From Collinsella aerofaciens (GTDB taxonomy: Bacteria; Actinomycetota; Coriobacteriia; Coriobacteriales; Coriobacteriaceae), in NCBI RefSeq assembly GCF_015554145.1, contig NZ_JADNHZ010000005.1:58600-122599 (forward strand): a stretch of DNA of 64,000 bases, written 5' to 3'. Positions 41,229-49,382 of this stretch are shown here, in pieces. Both the position numbers and the translations under genes were made by a program. Numbering within the stretch: position 1 is the stretch's first letter; each line of letters opens with the position of its first letter. The notes under the pieces were generated by a model that saw only the letters and a program-made list of their open reading frames with translations, did not search any database and was not told the DNA's origin.

Positions 41229-42809
41229 TTAGGCGCCGTATGGGTTGCGGTCGCGTTCGATGCGTTGGCGGATGTGGGCGTACTCGATAATCAGTAGCAC
41301 CAGGAGTAGGGCCATGATGGCTAGGTAGCTCACCACAGCGCCCATCAGACCCAGCAGCTTAATCAGGATCACCGGCAGCACCACGCTTACGGCAAAGCAG
41401 ATCAGGTAGATCTTGGTGACGTCTCCAGCGTGGCGCAGCACCGTGATGATGGCGTAGATAAAGTCGATTGCCGCGGTGACGCCGCCGGCGACAACCATTA
41501 GCAGCGCCAGCGTGCGGTAGCGCTCAAAGTTAAGGCCGTACATAAAGCTCATGATGGGGATGCCGGGGCCTGCCATAAATGCGGCGCACGCTCCGGTAAT
41601 GACTACGATTAGTGCCATAACGGCAACAATAATCAGGTCAAAGCGGCGACGCTTACGCGGATTCGCCCAAATGCTCGACAGACGCAGGAGCTGCGGTTTA
41701 TAGATAAATTCAATGCTCAATAAAATAGCCTGCGCCGGAAAGAATAGGGCATTAAAGTACAACTGATACTTGTAGGCCAGCGTGCCTTCCATCACGAACT
41801 TGGGCCTGCTCTCGATAAGGTTGAACAGGAACAGCGCACCAAAGAGCGGGGCGCACTGGACAAACAGGTAGCCGACCTCGCGCAGGCTCACGCGGCGCGA
41901 TTTTTCAGTTTCGAGCAGGGCGAGCGGGGCGGTGACCAGCACGAGCGAGGCGATGGCGGCGACGCCCATGGCCATGGCCGCGATGGGCATGCTGCGCGTA
42001 AGGAACAGCGCCACGCTAAAGACCACGATGACGCCGATGGAACGCAGCGTTTGGCTCATGCCGGCCAAATAGAGCTTGTCGGCCTGCTGCAGGCGGCCCT
42101 CGTACACGTCCGCCACGCCGTCGATTACCTTATAGAGGTAGACGCCCAGGCCGATCGTGGCCATCTGCGCATCGTAGCCGCGGGCGCTGCTGTACATGAG
42201 GCCGCAGCCTAGGGCGAGCGCTCCGCAGAGCCAGCGGTTGAGCTGGTAGGAGGCAAAGGACGTCTTTTCGTCGATGTCCGAGACCTGAAAATTACGCGCG
42301 CCGTAGTTGCACGCGATCATGATGAGCGTGCCGGTGACAAAGGCGATGGAGAACTTGCCGGCTTCCTCGGCGCCCACAAGCTGCGTGGACACGATGGTGA
42401 GCAACGGAAACGCCATGCCCCACACGGCGGTGCCCAGGGTATTCCAAAGGTAGTCGAGACGGGTGGCGTGATCTTCGTACTCGGCTTCTTGCGTGGAGAA
42501 GCCGCCGCCGTAGACAGCGCCGAGCAGGCGGTTCCACCATGCGTTAACCATGCGGTGGATGGGGCCGGGTTGGCGATCGCGCTCGCGGCGACGGCGTGTG
42601 GCCTGGCTGCTGTCGGGACCGCCGGCGTTACGCTGGCTTAGCTCTTGGATTCGTGCGAGCTCCTCGGCGGTGTGCGATGCGGGGAACAGGCCGTTCTCGA
42701 TGCGTCCGCCCTGGGCCTTTGCGGTACCGCTGCTCGTTGCGGCGGGGTCGGCGACGCCATTACGGCGGGCGATGGTGCGGCGGATGCTATCGAGGGGCGT
42801 GATGCTCAA
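41229..42809 (-). CDS. Polysaccharide flippase-like membrane protein
   Basis: 526 residues. A polar N-terminal stretch of about 105 residues, rich in Arg and Ser, precedes 12-14 membrane helices. The pattern fits the MOP/PST oligosaccharide flippase (Wzx-like) or related 'lipopolysaccharide biosynthesis' proteins. No catalytic motif is expected. It is monocistronic; no glycosyltransferase genes are adjacent, which is unusual for a Wzx. The lipid-linked substrate is unknown. Confidence 0.7.
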   Translation of the reverse strand: MSITPLDSIRRTIARRNGVADPAATSSGTAKAQGGRIENGLFPASHTAEELARIQELSQRNAGGPDSSQATRRRRERDRQPGPIHRMVNAWWNRLLGAVYGGGFSTQEAEYEDHATRLDYLWNTLGTAVWGMAFPLLTIVSTQLVGAEEAGKFSIAFVTGTLIMIACNYGARNFQVSDIDEKTSFASYQLNRWLCGALALGCGLMYSSARGYDAQMATIGLGVYLYKVIDGVADVYEGRLQQADKLYLAGMSQTLRSIGVIVVFSVALFLTRSMPIAAMAMGVAAIASLVLVTAPLALLETEKSRRVSLREVGYLFVQCAPLFGALFLFNLIESRPKFVMEGTLAYKYQLYFNALFFPAQAILLSIEFIYKPQLLRLSSIWANPRKRRRFDLIIVAVMALIVVITGACAAFMAGPGIPIMSFMYGLNFERYRTLALLMVVAGGVTAAIDFIYAIITVLRHAGDVTKIYLICFAVSVVLPVILIKLLGLMGAVVSYLAIMALLLVLLIIEYAHIRQRIERDRNPYGA

Positions 42810-42910
42810 GGCGATTCCTTTCTATTGCTGCGCTCTAGTATAGCCGCGGTGGTATCGACTCGTGTTTTTGACCAGGTTGTTCAATATATTCGGCGGTGCC
42901 ATTCAGTAGT

Positions 42911-43021
42911 CGGCACTTTAGGAACGTCCCTAAGTGCCGGCATCTGGGGACACTCCTTGAATGTTGCCTGTTCAAGAGTGTCCCCAACGACTAGTCGTTT
43001 AAGAACGTCCCCAATGACTAG
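42911..43021. repeat. Composite R4 repeat with three hairpins
   Basis: Hairpin 1: CGGCACTTTAGG with CCTAAGTGCCG around AACGTC. Hairpin 2: GGGGACACTC-CTTGAA with TTCAAG-AGTGTCCCC. Then GACTAGTC and AAGAACGTCCCCAATGACTA, as at 4680-4713. Fills much of the 351-bp gap upstream of pckA. The same three-part string appears truncated at 63286-63322. Confidence 0.8.
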
Positions 43022-43070
43022 GCCGCTTGCGTGCGATTTTTGACCGTTGGGCGGGCGCTTCGCCCTTGCC

Positions 43071-43086
43071 GCAAAAACGTTTTTGC
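43071..43086. promoter_or_regulatory. 16-bp perfect palindrome before pckA
   Basis: GCAAAAACGTTTTTGC, centred on CG, has the look of a LacI-family or CcpA-type operator. It is 75 bp before the pckA ATG. No regulator gene is adjacent, so its factor is unknown. Confidence 0.4.
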
Positions 43087-43160
43087 ATATCGGGTACAAC
43101 GGGCTTTACGTGAGTAAAGTGCGCGCCGCGTCCACGTGTCGCGTTTTTAAAGGAGGCCCC

Positions 43161-44831
43161 ATGCCTGGTGTTACCCCTGCAGAAGTTCTATCCAACTTTG
43201 GCATTACGCTGGTCGAAGATCCCGCCGAGAACCAGCCCCGCCTGCTGGTCGACCTGCCGGCAGCCGAGCTCGTCGAGCATGCGATTCGCCGCGAAGAGGG
43301 CCGTATGGCCTCCAACGGCGCACTCGTGATCGAGACGGGGGAGCGTACCGGACGTTCGCCCAACGACCGCTTTATCGTTGACACCCCCGATGTCCACGAC
43401 AAGATTGCCTGGGGCGCCGTCAACCGCCCGCTGTCCGTCGAAAGCTACGAGGTCATCAAAGCCGGCATCGTCGACTATCTCAACGAGCGCGATGTGTTCG
43501 TCACCCGCGGCATGGCCGGCGCCGACCGCAACCACACGCGCCGTCTGCTTGTCGCCTGCGAGCGTGCCAGCCAGGCGCTCTTCATTAAGCAGATGCTCGC
43601 CCGCCCGCTCGCCCGCGAAATCGCGCGCACTGGCGAGCCGGATTTCTGCGTGCTCGCCGCGCCGGGCTACCAGTGCGATCCCGCCATCAAGGGCCTCAAC
43701 TCCAGCGCCGCCGTGGTCATCAACTTCCAGGAGCGAGTGATTCTGGTCGCCGGCACCGGCTACTCCGGTGAGATCAAAAAGTCGATCTTCAGCGTCATGA
43801 ACTACCTGCTGCCCGTCGAGGACGACGTGCTGCCCATGCACTGCTCGGCCAGCATGGATCCTGTCACGCACGAGACTGCCGTGTTCTTTGGCCTGTCCGG
43901 CACCGGCAAGACCACGCTTTCGGCCAATCCCACGCGCCTGCTGATCGGCGACGACGAGCACGGTTGGTCCGACATGGGCATCTTCAACATCGAGGGTGGC
44001 TGCTACGCCAAATGCGAGGGCCTGGACGCCTTCCACGAGCCCGAGATCTTCAACGCTGTCCGCTTTGGCGCGATCTGCGAAAACGTGGTGCTCGACGAGA
44101 ACCGCAAGCCCAACTACGACGACATCTCGATCACGCACAACACGCGCGTGGCATACCCTGTGGAGCACATTCCCAACGCGTGGACCAAGGGCATGGGCAC
44201 CACTCCAAGCGTCGTGCTGTTCCTGACCTGCGACGCCTTTGGCGTGTTGCCGCCCATCTCACGCCTGACGGCCGATGCCGCCATGTACCACTTCGTGACG
44301 GGCTTTACGGCCAAGATCCCCGGCACCGAGGTCGGCGTCACCGAGCCCACGCCCACGTTCTCTTCGCTGTTTGGCGAGCCGTTTATGCCGCTCGACCCCA
44401 TGGTCTATGCCAAGATGCTCGGTGAGCGCATCGCCGACGGCCGCACGCGTGTGTACCTGGTCAACACCGGCTGGATCGGCGGCGGTTATGGCGTGGGCCA
44501 TCGCATCGAGCTTGCCTACACGCGCGCCCTGGTGGCCCGTGCCCTCGACGGTACCATCGAGGACAGCGAGTTCGTGCATGACGATATCTTTAACGTCGAC
44601 ATTCCCACCACGTGCCACGGTGTGCCCGACGGCATTCTGGTGCCGCGCCAGTACTGGCAGAGCACCGCTCGCTACGACGAGGCAGCGCACAACCTGGCCG
44701 TGATGTTCGAGGAGAACTTCGAGAAGAAGTACTCGCACCTGCCCGAGTCCGTCAAGGCCGCCGGCCCGCACGCCCAGGTGCCCGCTGAGGCCCGTCATCG
44801 CGGCCGCGGCCTGCTGGGGCTCCGCCACTAG
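43161..44831 (+). CDS. pckA: Phosphoenolpyruvate carboxykinase (ATP)
   Basis: 556 residues, the ATP-type enzyme linking oxaloacetate and PEP in gluconeogenesis or, in anaerobes, PEP carboxylation. GLSGTGKTTLSANPTR is the P-loop; GDDEHGWSDMGIFNIEGGCYAK carries the Mn/oxaloacetate-site Asp, His and Lys. ERTGRSPNDRFIVD matches the PEPCK N-terminal domain. ATG 43161 follows AAAGGAGG. Monocistronic, followed by an R1 repeat. Confidence 0.96.
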   Translation: MPGVTPAEVLSNFGITLVEDPAENQPRLLVDLPAAELVEHAIRREEGRMASNGALVIETGERTGRSPNDRFIVDTPDVHDKIAWGAVNRPLSVESYEVIKAGIVDYLNERDVFVTRGMAGADRNHTRRLLVACERASQALFIKQMLARPLAREIARTGEPDFCVLAAPGYQCDPAIKGLNSSAAVVINFQERVILVAGTGYSGEIKKSIFSVMNYLLPVEDDVLPMHCSASMDPVTHETAVFFGLSGTGKTTLSANPTRLLIGDDEHGWSDMGIFNIEGGCYAKCEGLDAFHEPEIFNAVRFGAICENVVLDENRKPNYDDISITHNTRVAYPVEHIPNAWTKGMGTTPSVVLFLTCDAFGVLPPISRLTADAAMYHFVTGFTAKIPGTEVGVTEPTPTFSSLFGEPFMPLDPMVYAKMLGERIADGRTRVYLVNTGWIGGGYGVGHRIELAYTRALVARALDGTIEDSEFVHDDIFNVDIPTTCHGVPDGILVPRQYWQSTARYDEAAHNLAVMFEENFEKKYSHLPESVKAAGPHAQVPAEARHRGRGLLGLRH

Positions 44832-44846
44832 CGTCGCCTCAGGCCC

Positions 44847-44887
44847 AAAACCACCACAAAGGGGACGGGCGCCTTTGTGGTGGTTTT
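44847..44887. repeat. CCACCACAAAG hairpin repeat (R1), copy c
   Basis: AAAACCACCACAAAGG with CCTTTGTGGTGGTTTT around GGACGGGCG. It lies 16 bp after the pckA stop and is inverted relative to copies a, b, d, e and f. The final TTTT could act as the pckA terminator. Confidence 0.85.
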
Positions 44888-44914
44888 ACTCACGCGAATG
44901 ACTCGGGTTACAAT
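44884..44914 (+). promoter_or_regulatory. Candidate promoter of the B3/B4 gene
   Basis: TTTACT (about 44885-44890) and TACAAT (44909-44914) are about 18 bp apart. Transcription would start near 44921, giving an untranslated leader of about 140 nt with a terminator inside it. Confidence 0.4.
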
Positions 44915-44920
44915 ACGCCT

Positions 44921-45018
44921 GACATATCGCCCCCTTCTCCGGATGGGGGCAGCGTAAGCGCTCTTGTGGCGGCACCGTAGGACTTTGAAGGTGGCCGCTG
45001 TGAGGGCGCTTTTTGTTT
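44921..45018 (+). promoter_or_regulatory. Leader with intrinsic terminator upstream of the B3/B4 gene
   Basis: Two structures: hairpin GCCCCCTTCTCCGGATGGGGGC, then a long hairpin 44958-45009 (GCGCTCTTGTGGCGGCACC pairing with GGTGGCCGCTGTGAGGGCGC, several G-U) followed by TTTTTGTTT. The T-run ends about 30 nt before the GAAGGGAG ribosome site. This geometry fits transcription attenuation. GGCACCG in the terminator arm recalls a T-box UGGNACCGCG but is incomplete; the leader is too short for a classical T-box. Confidence 0.5.
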
Positions 45019-45058
45019 AGGCGTCCGGACTCGGGCGTCCGCTATGAAGGGAGAACAT

Positions 45059-45778
45059 ATGAAGAGTTTCGTTGCCGAGGATTCGTTTTGGGAGCTGTTT
45101 CCGCAGGCGGCTATCGGCGTCGTGGTCGTAAAGGGCATGAAGCCCGCGGCTCAGATTCCCCAGGAGGACGTGGATGCAATCGCCGCGCTGCTTGACCGCG
45201 CCAACATCGATGCGGAGCGCCATCTGACCAGCGATACCATCAGCGAGAACGCGCCGGTCAAGGCATGGCGCGAGGCCTATCGCCTGTTCAAGACCAAGAA
45301 GGGCGCGCGTTGCTCAGTTGAGAACCTGCTCAAGCGCGTGCTCAAAGGCAAGCCGGTCGGCCACATCACGCCGGCGGTGGATATCTACAACACGATTTCG
45401 TTGACTTATGCGCTGCCCGTTGGCGGTGAGGATTTGCATGCTATTGAGGGCAATCTGCGCCTGACGGTGACCGACGGCGGCGACGCGTTCTTGCCACTTG
45501 GCGAGGAGGCGGATGATCCGACGCTGCCCGACGAGCTTGCCTATATCGACGATGCAGGCGCCGTGTGCCGCTGCTGGAACTGGCGCGATGGCGTTCGCAC
45601 GGCGCTGTCCGACGATTCGGCCGATGCGTTCCTGGCGATTGAGTGCGTAGAGCCCGAGCGCATGGGGGATTGCCAGGCTGCGATCGATCGCCTCGCTGAG
45701 CTGCTCGAGCGGTATTTGGGAGCGACGGTTGTCGTTAAGACGCTTGTGACCCGCGACAATCCTTGCGTGGAGTTGTAG
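45059..45778 (+). CDS. B3/B4 domain-containing protein
   Basis: 239 residues. SVENLLKRVLKGKPVGHITPAVDIYNTISLTYALPVGGEDLHAIEG matches the B3/B4 tRNA-binding module found in PheRS beta and in free-standing homologs that may edit or deacylate tRNA. The last half (GEEADDPTLPDELAYIDDAGAVCRCWNWRDG) fits the B4 region. ATG 45059 follows GAAGGGAGA. A terminator-bearing leader lies upstream. Function inferred from the domain only. Confidence 0.8.
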   Translation: MKSFVAEDSFWELFPQAAIGVVVVKGMKPAAQIPQEDVDAIAALLDRANIDAERHLTSDTISENAPVKAWREAYRLFKTKKGARCSVENLLKRVLKGKPVGHITPAVDIYNTISLTYALPVGGEDLHAIEGNLRLTVTDGGDAFLPLGEEADDPTLPDELAYIDDAGAVCRCWNWRDGVRTALSDDSADAFLAIECVEPERMGDCQAAIDRLAELLERYLGATVVVKTLVTRDNPCVEL

Positions 45779-45803
45779 CAACGCCTAAAACTTATTGAGG
45801 TTC

Positions 45804-45844
45804 AAACCACCACAAAGGTGCCTGTCCCCTTTGTGGTGGTTTTT
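45804..45844. repeat. CCACCACAAAG hairpin repeat (R1), copy d
   Basis: AAACCACCACAAAGG with CCTTTGTGGTGGTTTTT around TGCCTGTCC; 26 bp after the B3/B4 stop. Confidence 0.85.
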
Positions 45845-45946
45845 ATGTTGATGGGTTAACAAATCGGATATTTGGGTACGGGTGTTGCCTTGTGCGGCTA
45901 AGATGTTTACCCGTTAGCATCATGTAAGCGAAAGGCGGTCGTCACC

Positions 45947-46396
45947 ATGCAGCAGAACGACGAGACACGTTTTGAGGACTTTGTCGGACTGATCAGCGGC
46001 CTCTACAAGGAGATTCAGCGCATCAAGACGTCCGAAGGCGCAAGGCTCGGCCTTAAGGGCTCCGATGTCATGTGCCTGTACTATCTTGAGCGCAGCAAGG
46101 ACGGCCTGACTGGCGCCGACCTCGCCCGCATGGCCGGCGTTACCCGTGCCGCCGTTTCGCGCACACTGGCTCATCTGGAGGAGGGCGGCTACGTCGAGGT
46201 TGACGACTCGGGTGATGCGGCCGTCAAGTACCGTGCTCCGGTGCGCCTGACTGCTCTGGGCGGCGAGAGCATGAGCGAGGCCGATCGCATCATTCGCGAT
46301 GTGCTCGATACCACCGGCAAGGCCATGGGCGTGGAGCAGCGCGAGCAGATGTATGCGTCGCTGCGCACGATCCTCAGCACCCTGCGCGAGATTTAG
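45947..46396 (+). CDS. MarR-family transcriptional regulator
   Basis: 149 residues. Winged-helix DNA-binding region LKGSDVMCLYYLERSKDGLTGADLARMAGVTRAAVSRTLAHLEEGGYVEV, with the wing around SGDAAVKYRAPVRLTALG. N- and C-terminal helices form the dimer. Ligand and targets unknown. It precedes a DegV gene by 119 bp; shared control of that gene is possible. Ribosome site AAAGGCGG. Confidence 0.85.
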   Translation: MQQNDETRFEDFVGLISGLYKEIQRIKTSEGARLGLKGSDVMCLYYLERSKDGLTGADLARMAGVTRAAVSRTLAHLEEGGYVEVDDSGDAAVKYRAPVRLTALGGESMSEADRIIRDVLDTTGKAMGVEQREQMYASLRTILSTLREI

Positions 46397-46515
46397 AGCC
46401 GCGCTGGCACTATCTTTCAGCCAACAACTGCATCGTCCCGTTTGAGCGCGCACGCCGCGCCGGGACATTGTTGTCAAAATTCCCTGCGCGAGACCTGCGC
46501 AAGAAAGGATTCGCT

Positions 46516-47370
46516 ATGTCCGTCCGCATTATTACCGATTCCGCGAGCGATATGTCTCCGGCGGAGCACCCCGCTCTGCGTGTTCTGCCGCTGTCCGTCA
46601 CCTTTGGCACCGATGTGTACATGGATGGCGTCGACATCGATCACCAACGCTTTTACGAGATGCTCGTGGAGCGTGATGAGCTGCCCAAGACCGGTCAGGT
46701 CAACCCGTACGCCTTTTCGCAGGCGATTGCCGAGGTTCGTGAGGCCGGCGACGAGGCGGTGATTATTACCGTGGGTGCCAAGCTTTCGGGCACCAACCAG
46801 AGTGCTCGCACCGCACTTGCCGAGGCGCCGGGCAGCGACGTGTATGTGGTGGATAGCAACAACGTCACCCTGGGCGAGCGCGTGCTGGTCGAGTATGCGC
46901 TGCGCTTGGTGGACGAGGGCCAGGGCGCGGCTCAGGTTGCGGCGGCTGTCGAGGCCGTTCGCGACCGCGTGGTGGTCATCGGTTTGCTTGAGACGCTGGA
47001 GTACCTGGTGCGCGGAGGCCGCTTGTCTGCTGCGGCCGGCGCCGTGGGTACGCTACTCAACGTGAAGCCTGTTGTGGCCGCCGAGGATGGCCTGATCGTG
47101 CAACTGGGTAAGGCGCGCGGTTCCAAGAACGGTCGTAACCTGCTCAACCAGAAGGTCGAAAAGGCGGGCGGCATCGACTTTTCCATGCCGCTGGCGCTCG
47201 GCTATACGGGCCTTTCGGATGCAGTGCTCAAGAAGTATATCGAGGACAGTGCGGCGCTGTGGGCTGGCCATGCCGAGAGCGAGCTGCCCATCCACACCAT
47301 TGGCGCCACTATCGGCACCCACGTGGGCCCCGGCGCCGTAGCCGTAGCCTTCTTCCGCCCCGCCAACTAG
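46516..47370 (+). CDS. DegV family fatty-acid-binding protein (second copy)
   Basis: 284 residues. IITDSASDMSPAEHP and TSGQVNPYAF (site K-T-G-Q-V-N-P, where the first copy has H-T-S-Q-P-S) contact the fatty-acid carboxylate. LSGTNQSARTALAEAPGSDVYVVDS and LGERVLVEYALRLVD complete the fold. It is only distantly like the copy at 10952, so the two may prefer different acyl chains. ATG follows AGAAAGGA. Confidence 0.88.
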   Translation: MSVRIITDSASDMSPAEHPALRVLPLSVTFGTDVYMDGVDIDHQRFYEMLVERDELPKTGQVNPYAFSQAIAEVREAGDEAVIITVGAKLSGTNQSARTALAEAPGSDVYVVDSNNVTLGERVLVEYALRLVDEGQGAAQVAAAVEAVRDRVVVIGLLETLEYLVRGGRLSAAAGAVGTLLNVKPVVAAEDGLIVQLGKARGSKNGRNLLNQKVEKAGGIDFSMPLALGYTGLSDAVLKKYIEDSAALWAGHAESELPIHTIGATIGTHVGPGAVAVAFFRPAN

Positions 47371-47380
47371 CTTTCCGGTC

Positions 47381-47420
47381 AAAACCACCACAAAGGTGCC
47401 TGTCCCCTTTTTGGTGGTTT
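47381..47420. repeat. CCACCACAAAG hairpin repeat (R1), copy e
   Basis: AAAACCACCACAAAGG with a right arm CCTTTTTGGTGGTTT (one mismatch) around TGCCTGTCC; 11 bp after the DegV stop. Confidence 0.8.
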
Positions 47421-47449
47421 ATGCTGGTTTGGGTTGAAGGGAGCGAGCA

Positions 47450-47770
47450 ATGGCGTCTGAGGGCTTTTTTGAGCGGGTGTACGAGGTGGTCGAGCAGATC
47501 CCCGAAGGGATGGTCGCCACGTACGGCCAGGTGGCGCTGCTTGCCGGTCGTCCACGAAGTGCGCGGTACGTGGGGTATGCCCTGCATAGCAATCCGCGCC
47601 CTGGTCAGATTCCCTGCCATCGTGTGGTGTTTGCCGATGGCCGCATTTGCGAGGGCTTTGCTTTTGGCGGTCCCGATGCTCAGCGCGAACTTATGCTGGG
47701 GGAGGGCGTGACGTTTAAGGACGACATGCACGTCGACTTGGCCGTCTGTCGCTGGCCAGCAGGGCTCTAG
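47450..47770 (+). CDS. MGMT-family protein, single-domain
   Basis: 106 residues. Holds only the DNA-binding methyltransferase-like domain: PEGMVATYGQVALLAGRPRSARYVGYAL (recognition helix with Arg finger) and IPCHRVVFADG, with the acceptor Cys in PCHR. Alkyltransferase-like (ATL) proteins of this length normally have Trp in place of this Cys, so here a small protein keeps the reactive residue. It may repair or flag O6-alkylguanine. Lies between two R1 repeats. Confidence 0.8.
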   Translation: MASEGFFERVYEVVEQIPEGMVATYGQVALLAGRPRSARYVGYALHSNPRPGQIPCHRVVFADGRICEGFAFGGPDAQRELMLGEGVTFKDDMHVDLAVCRWPAGL

Positions 47771-47786
47771 CGGCTCCGCCGTGGCC

Positions 47787-47827
47787 AAAACCACCACAAA
47801 GGTGCCTGTCCCCTTTGTGGTGGTTTT
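47787..47827. repeat. CCACCACAAAG hairpin repeat (R1), copy f
   Basis: AAAACCACCACAAAGG with CCTTTGTGGTGGTTTT around TGCCTGTCC; 17 bp after the MGMT-family stop. Confidence 0.85.
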
Positions 47828-47905
47828 AGTTTACCTGAGCTAACTTATGGAGAAGTTATGGCGGCGCTAATTTCCGCCTGAAAGTAAACCACGGTGAACT
47901 ATATT

Positions 47906-48051
47906 GGTTTCAGCAACGGAGCAGGCATTAGGCGATGAAAAAGCCTGCCCTGTTGAGTTTGATTCGCGTTCCTCCCCTCTGTGCGATTCAACGGTGTACT
48001 TCGGGAACAGGCCCGCTGGCAACTAACTGCCAGCGGGCCTGTTCCTGTTTG
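47906..48051 (+). ncRNA. Candidate small RNA with three stem-loops and a C-rich loop
   Basis: TATATT (47900-47905) is a likely -10 box. Hairpin 1 spans 47914-47955; hairpin 2 spans 47959-47991 (TTGATTCGC with GCGATTCAA) and exposes GTTCCTCCCCTCTGT; hairpin 3 is a perfect 18-bp stem 48004-48021 with 48028-48045, then TGTTTG, an intrinsic terminator. CCTCCCCT is complementary to a strong ribosome-binding site. No -35 match, no reading frame. The rest of the 384-bp gap holds only the R1 repeat and the trpS terminator. Confidence 0.5.
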
Positions 48052-48090
48052 TCGGGGGAGTGCGATGGACGGAGCCGAACCGGTCGGGTA

Positions 48091-48118
48091 ACAAAAAAGC
48101 GGACGCCGTAGCGCCCGC
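48091..48118 (-). terminator. Intrinsic terminator of trpS
   Basis: On the minus strand GCGGGCGCTACGGCGTCCGC is followed by TTTTTTGT. Confidence 0.85.
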
Positions 48119-48154
48119 CCTAAAGCAATCGAAAGCTCAAGCCAGCAGATCGGT

Positions 48155-49204
48155 TTAGTACACCATGCCCATGGCGTCCTGAACCTCGGCCAGGGTCTGC
48201 TCGGCGATCTCGTTGGCGCGGCGATTGCCCTCATGCAGCACGTCCTTCACGTAATCCAGGTCGTTCTCGTAGCGCTGGCGACGCTCGCGGATCGGGGCGA
48301 AGTACTCGTTGACGGCCTCGGTCACGTACTTCTTGAGCTGGCCGGAGCCGCCCATGCCGATCTCCTCGGCAATCTCGACCTCGGAACGACCGGTGCAGAT
48401 GGCGGCCGTCGAAAGCAGGCCGGACACGCCGGGGCGGTTCTCGGGATCAAACGTGATCATGCGCTCGGAGTCGGTTTGGCTCTTCTTGATGCGCTTGGCC
48501 GTCTCCTCGGCGGTCATCGAGATGTTGATGGCGTTGCCGTAGCTCTTGCTCATCTTGCGACCGTCAAGGCCGGGCAGCAGCGGGGTCTCGGACAGCAGCG
48601 CTTCGACCTCGGGAAATACCTTGCCGTAGCGGTTGTTAAAGCGGCGTGCGATGGTACGGGTGAGCTCGATGTGCGGCAGCTGGTCGCGGCCGACGGGAAC
48701 CACGTTGCCCTTGCAGAACAGGATGTCGCAGGCCTGGTGCACCGGATAGGTGAGCAGAAGGCCGGTGAGCTCGTGGCCCGAGGCCTCCATCTCGGCCTTA
48801 ACCGTGGGGTTGCGCGCCAGCTCGGCCTCGGAGACCAGCGACAGGAACGGCAGCATGAGCTGGTTGGCGGCGGGTACGGCGGAGTGCGCGTAGATCATGG
48901 TCTTGTCGGGGTCGATACCGCAGGCAAGGTAGTCCATGACCATGTTGTACACGTTGTCCTGGATATGCTCGGTGGTGTCGCGGTCGGTGATGACCTGGTA
49001 GTCGGCGATGAGCACGTTGGTCTTGGCGCCCATGTTCTGCAATTCAACACGTCCCTTGAGGGTGCCGAAGTAGTGACCCAGGTGCAAGCGTCCGGTCGGG
49101 CGGTCGCCGGTGAGCATGGTGAACTTCTCGGGCGTCTTTGCCAGGCCCTCGCGAATGGCGTTGCTCTTTTGCAGCGCGACTTCGTAGCTGTTCTCGTTTG
49201 GCAT
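48155..49204 (-). CDS. trpS: Tryptophanyl-tRNA synthetase
   Basis: 349 residues, class I synthetase charging tRNA-Trp. TGDRPTGRLHLGHYFG holds the HIGH motif; GRKMSKSYGNAIN holds KMSKS. VPVGRDQLPHIELTR is the Trp-binding strand region. Length is normal. Start ATG 49204 follows AAGGAGCA. The minus-strand transcript is monocistronic and ends at 48091-48118. Confidence 0.95.
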   Translation of the reverse strand: MPNENSYEVALQKSNAIREGLAKTPEKFTMLTGDRPTGRLHLGHYFGTLKGRVELQNMGAKTNVLIADYQVITDRDTTEHIQDNVYNMVMDYLACGIDPDKTMIYAHSAVPAANQLMLPFLSLVSEAELARNPTVKAEMEASGHELTGLLLTYPVHQACDILFCKGNVVPVGRDQLPHIELTRTIARRFNNRYGKVFPEVEALLSETPLLPGLDGRKMSKSYGNAINISMTAEETAKRIKKSQTDSERMITFDPENRPGVSGLLSTAAICTGRSEVEIAEEIGMGGSGQLKKYVTEAVNEYFAPIRERRQRYENDLDYVKDVLHEGNRRANEIAEQTLAEVQDAMGMVY

Positions 49205-49382
49205 GATTGCTCCTTACGTATGCGTATTGGTCAAGATGATAACGCGTTTATTGAAGGGGGTGAGGCGTAAGCAGGAGAGGGGCGAGAAAGGGCGACTTGC
49301 GCGATGGGTACAGAGCTGTGCGACGGGTGCGGCGTGGCTGCGCTTGGCCAGCGGCACCTGGGCGCATCCTCGGCAGCTTACC

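Noticed and set aside
44921..45018. T-box riboswitch before the B3/B4 gene.
   Set aside because: The UGGNACCGCG core is only partly present and the leader of about 100 nt is too short for Stem I plus specifier. Kept as an unspecified leader.
48155..49270. The plus-strand 345-codon frame opposite trpS.
   Set aside because: It is a shadow of trpS, which has HIGH and KMSKS motifs; the plus-strand product is a Val/Gly/Leu-rich string without motifs.
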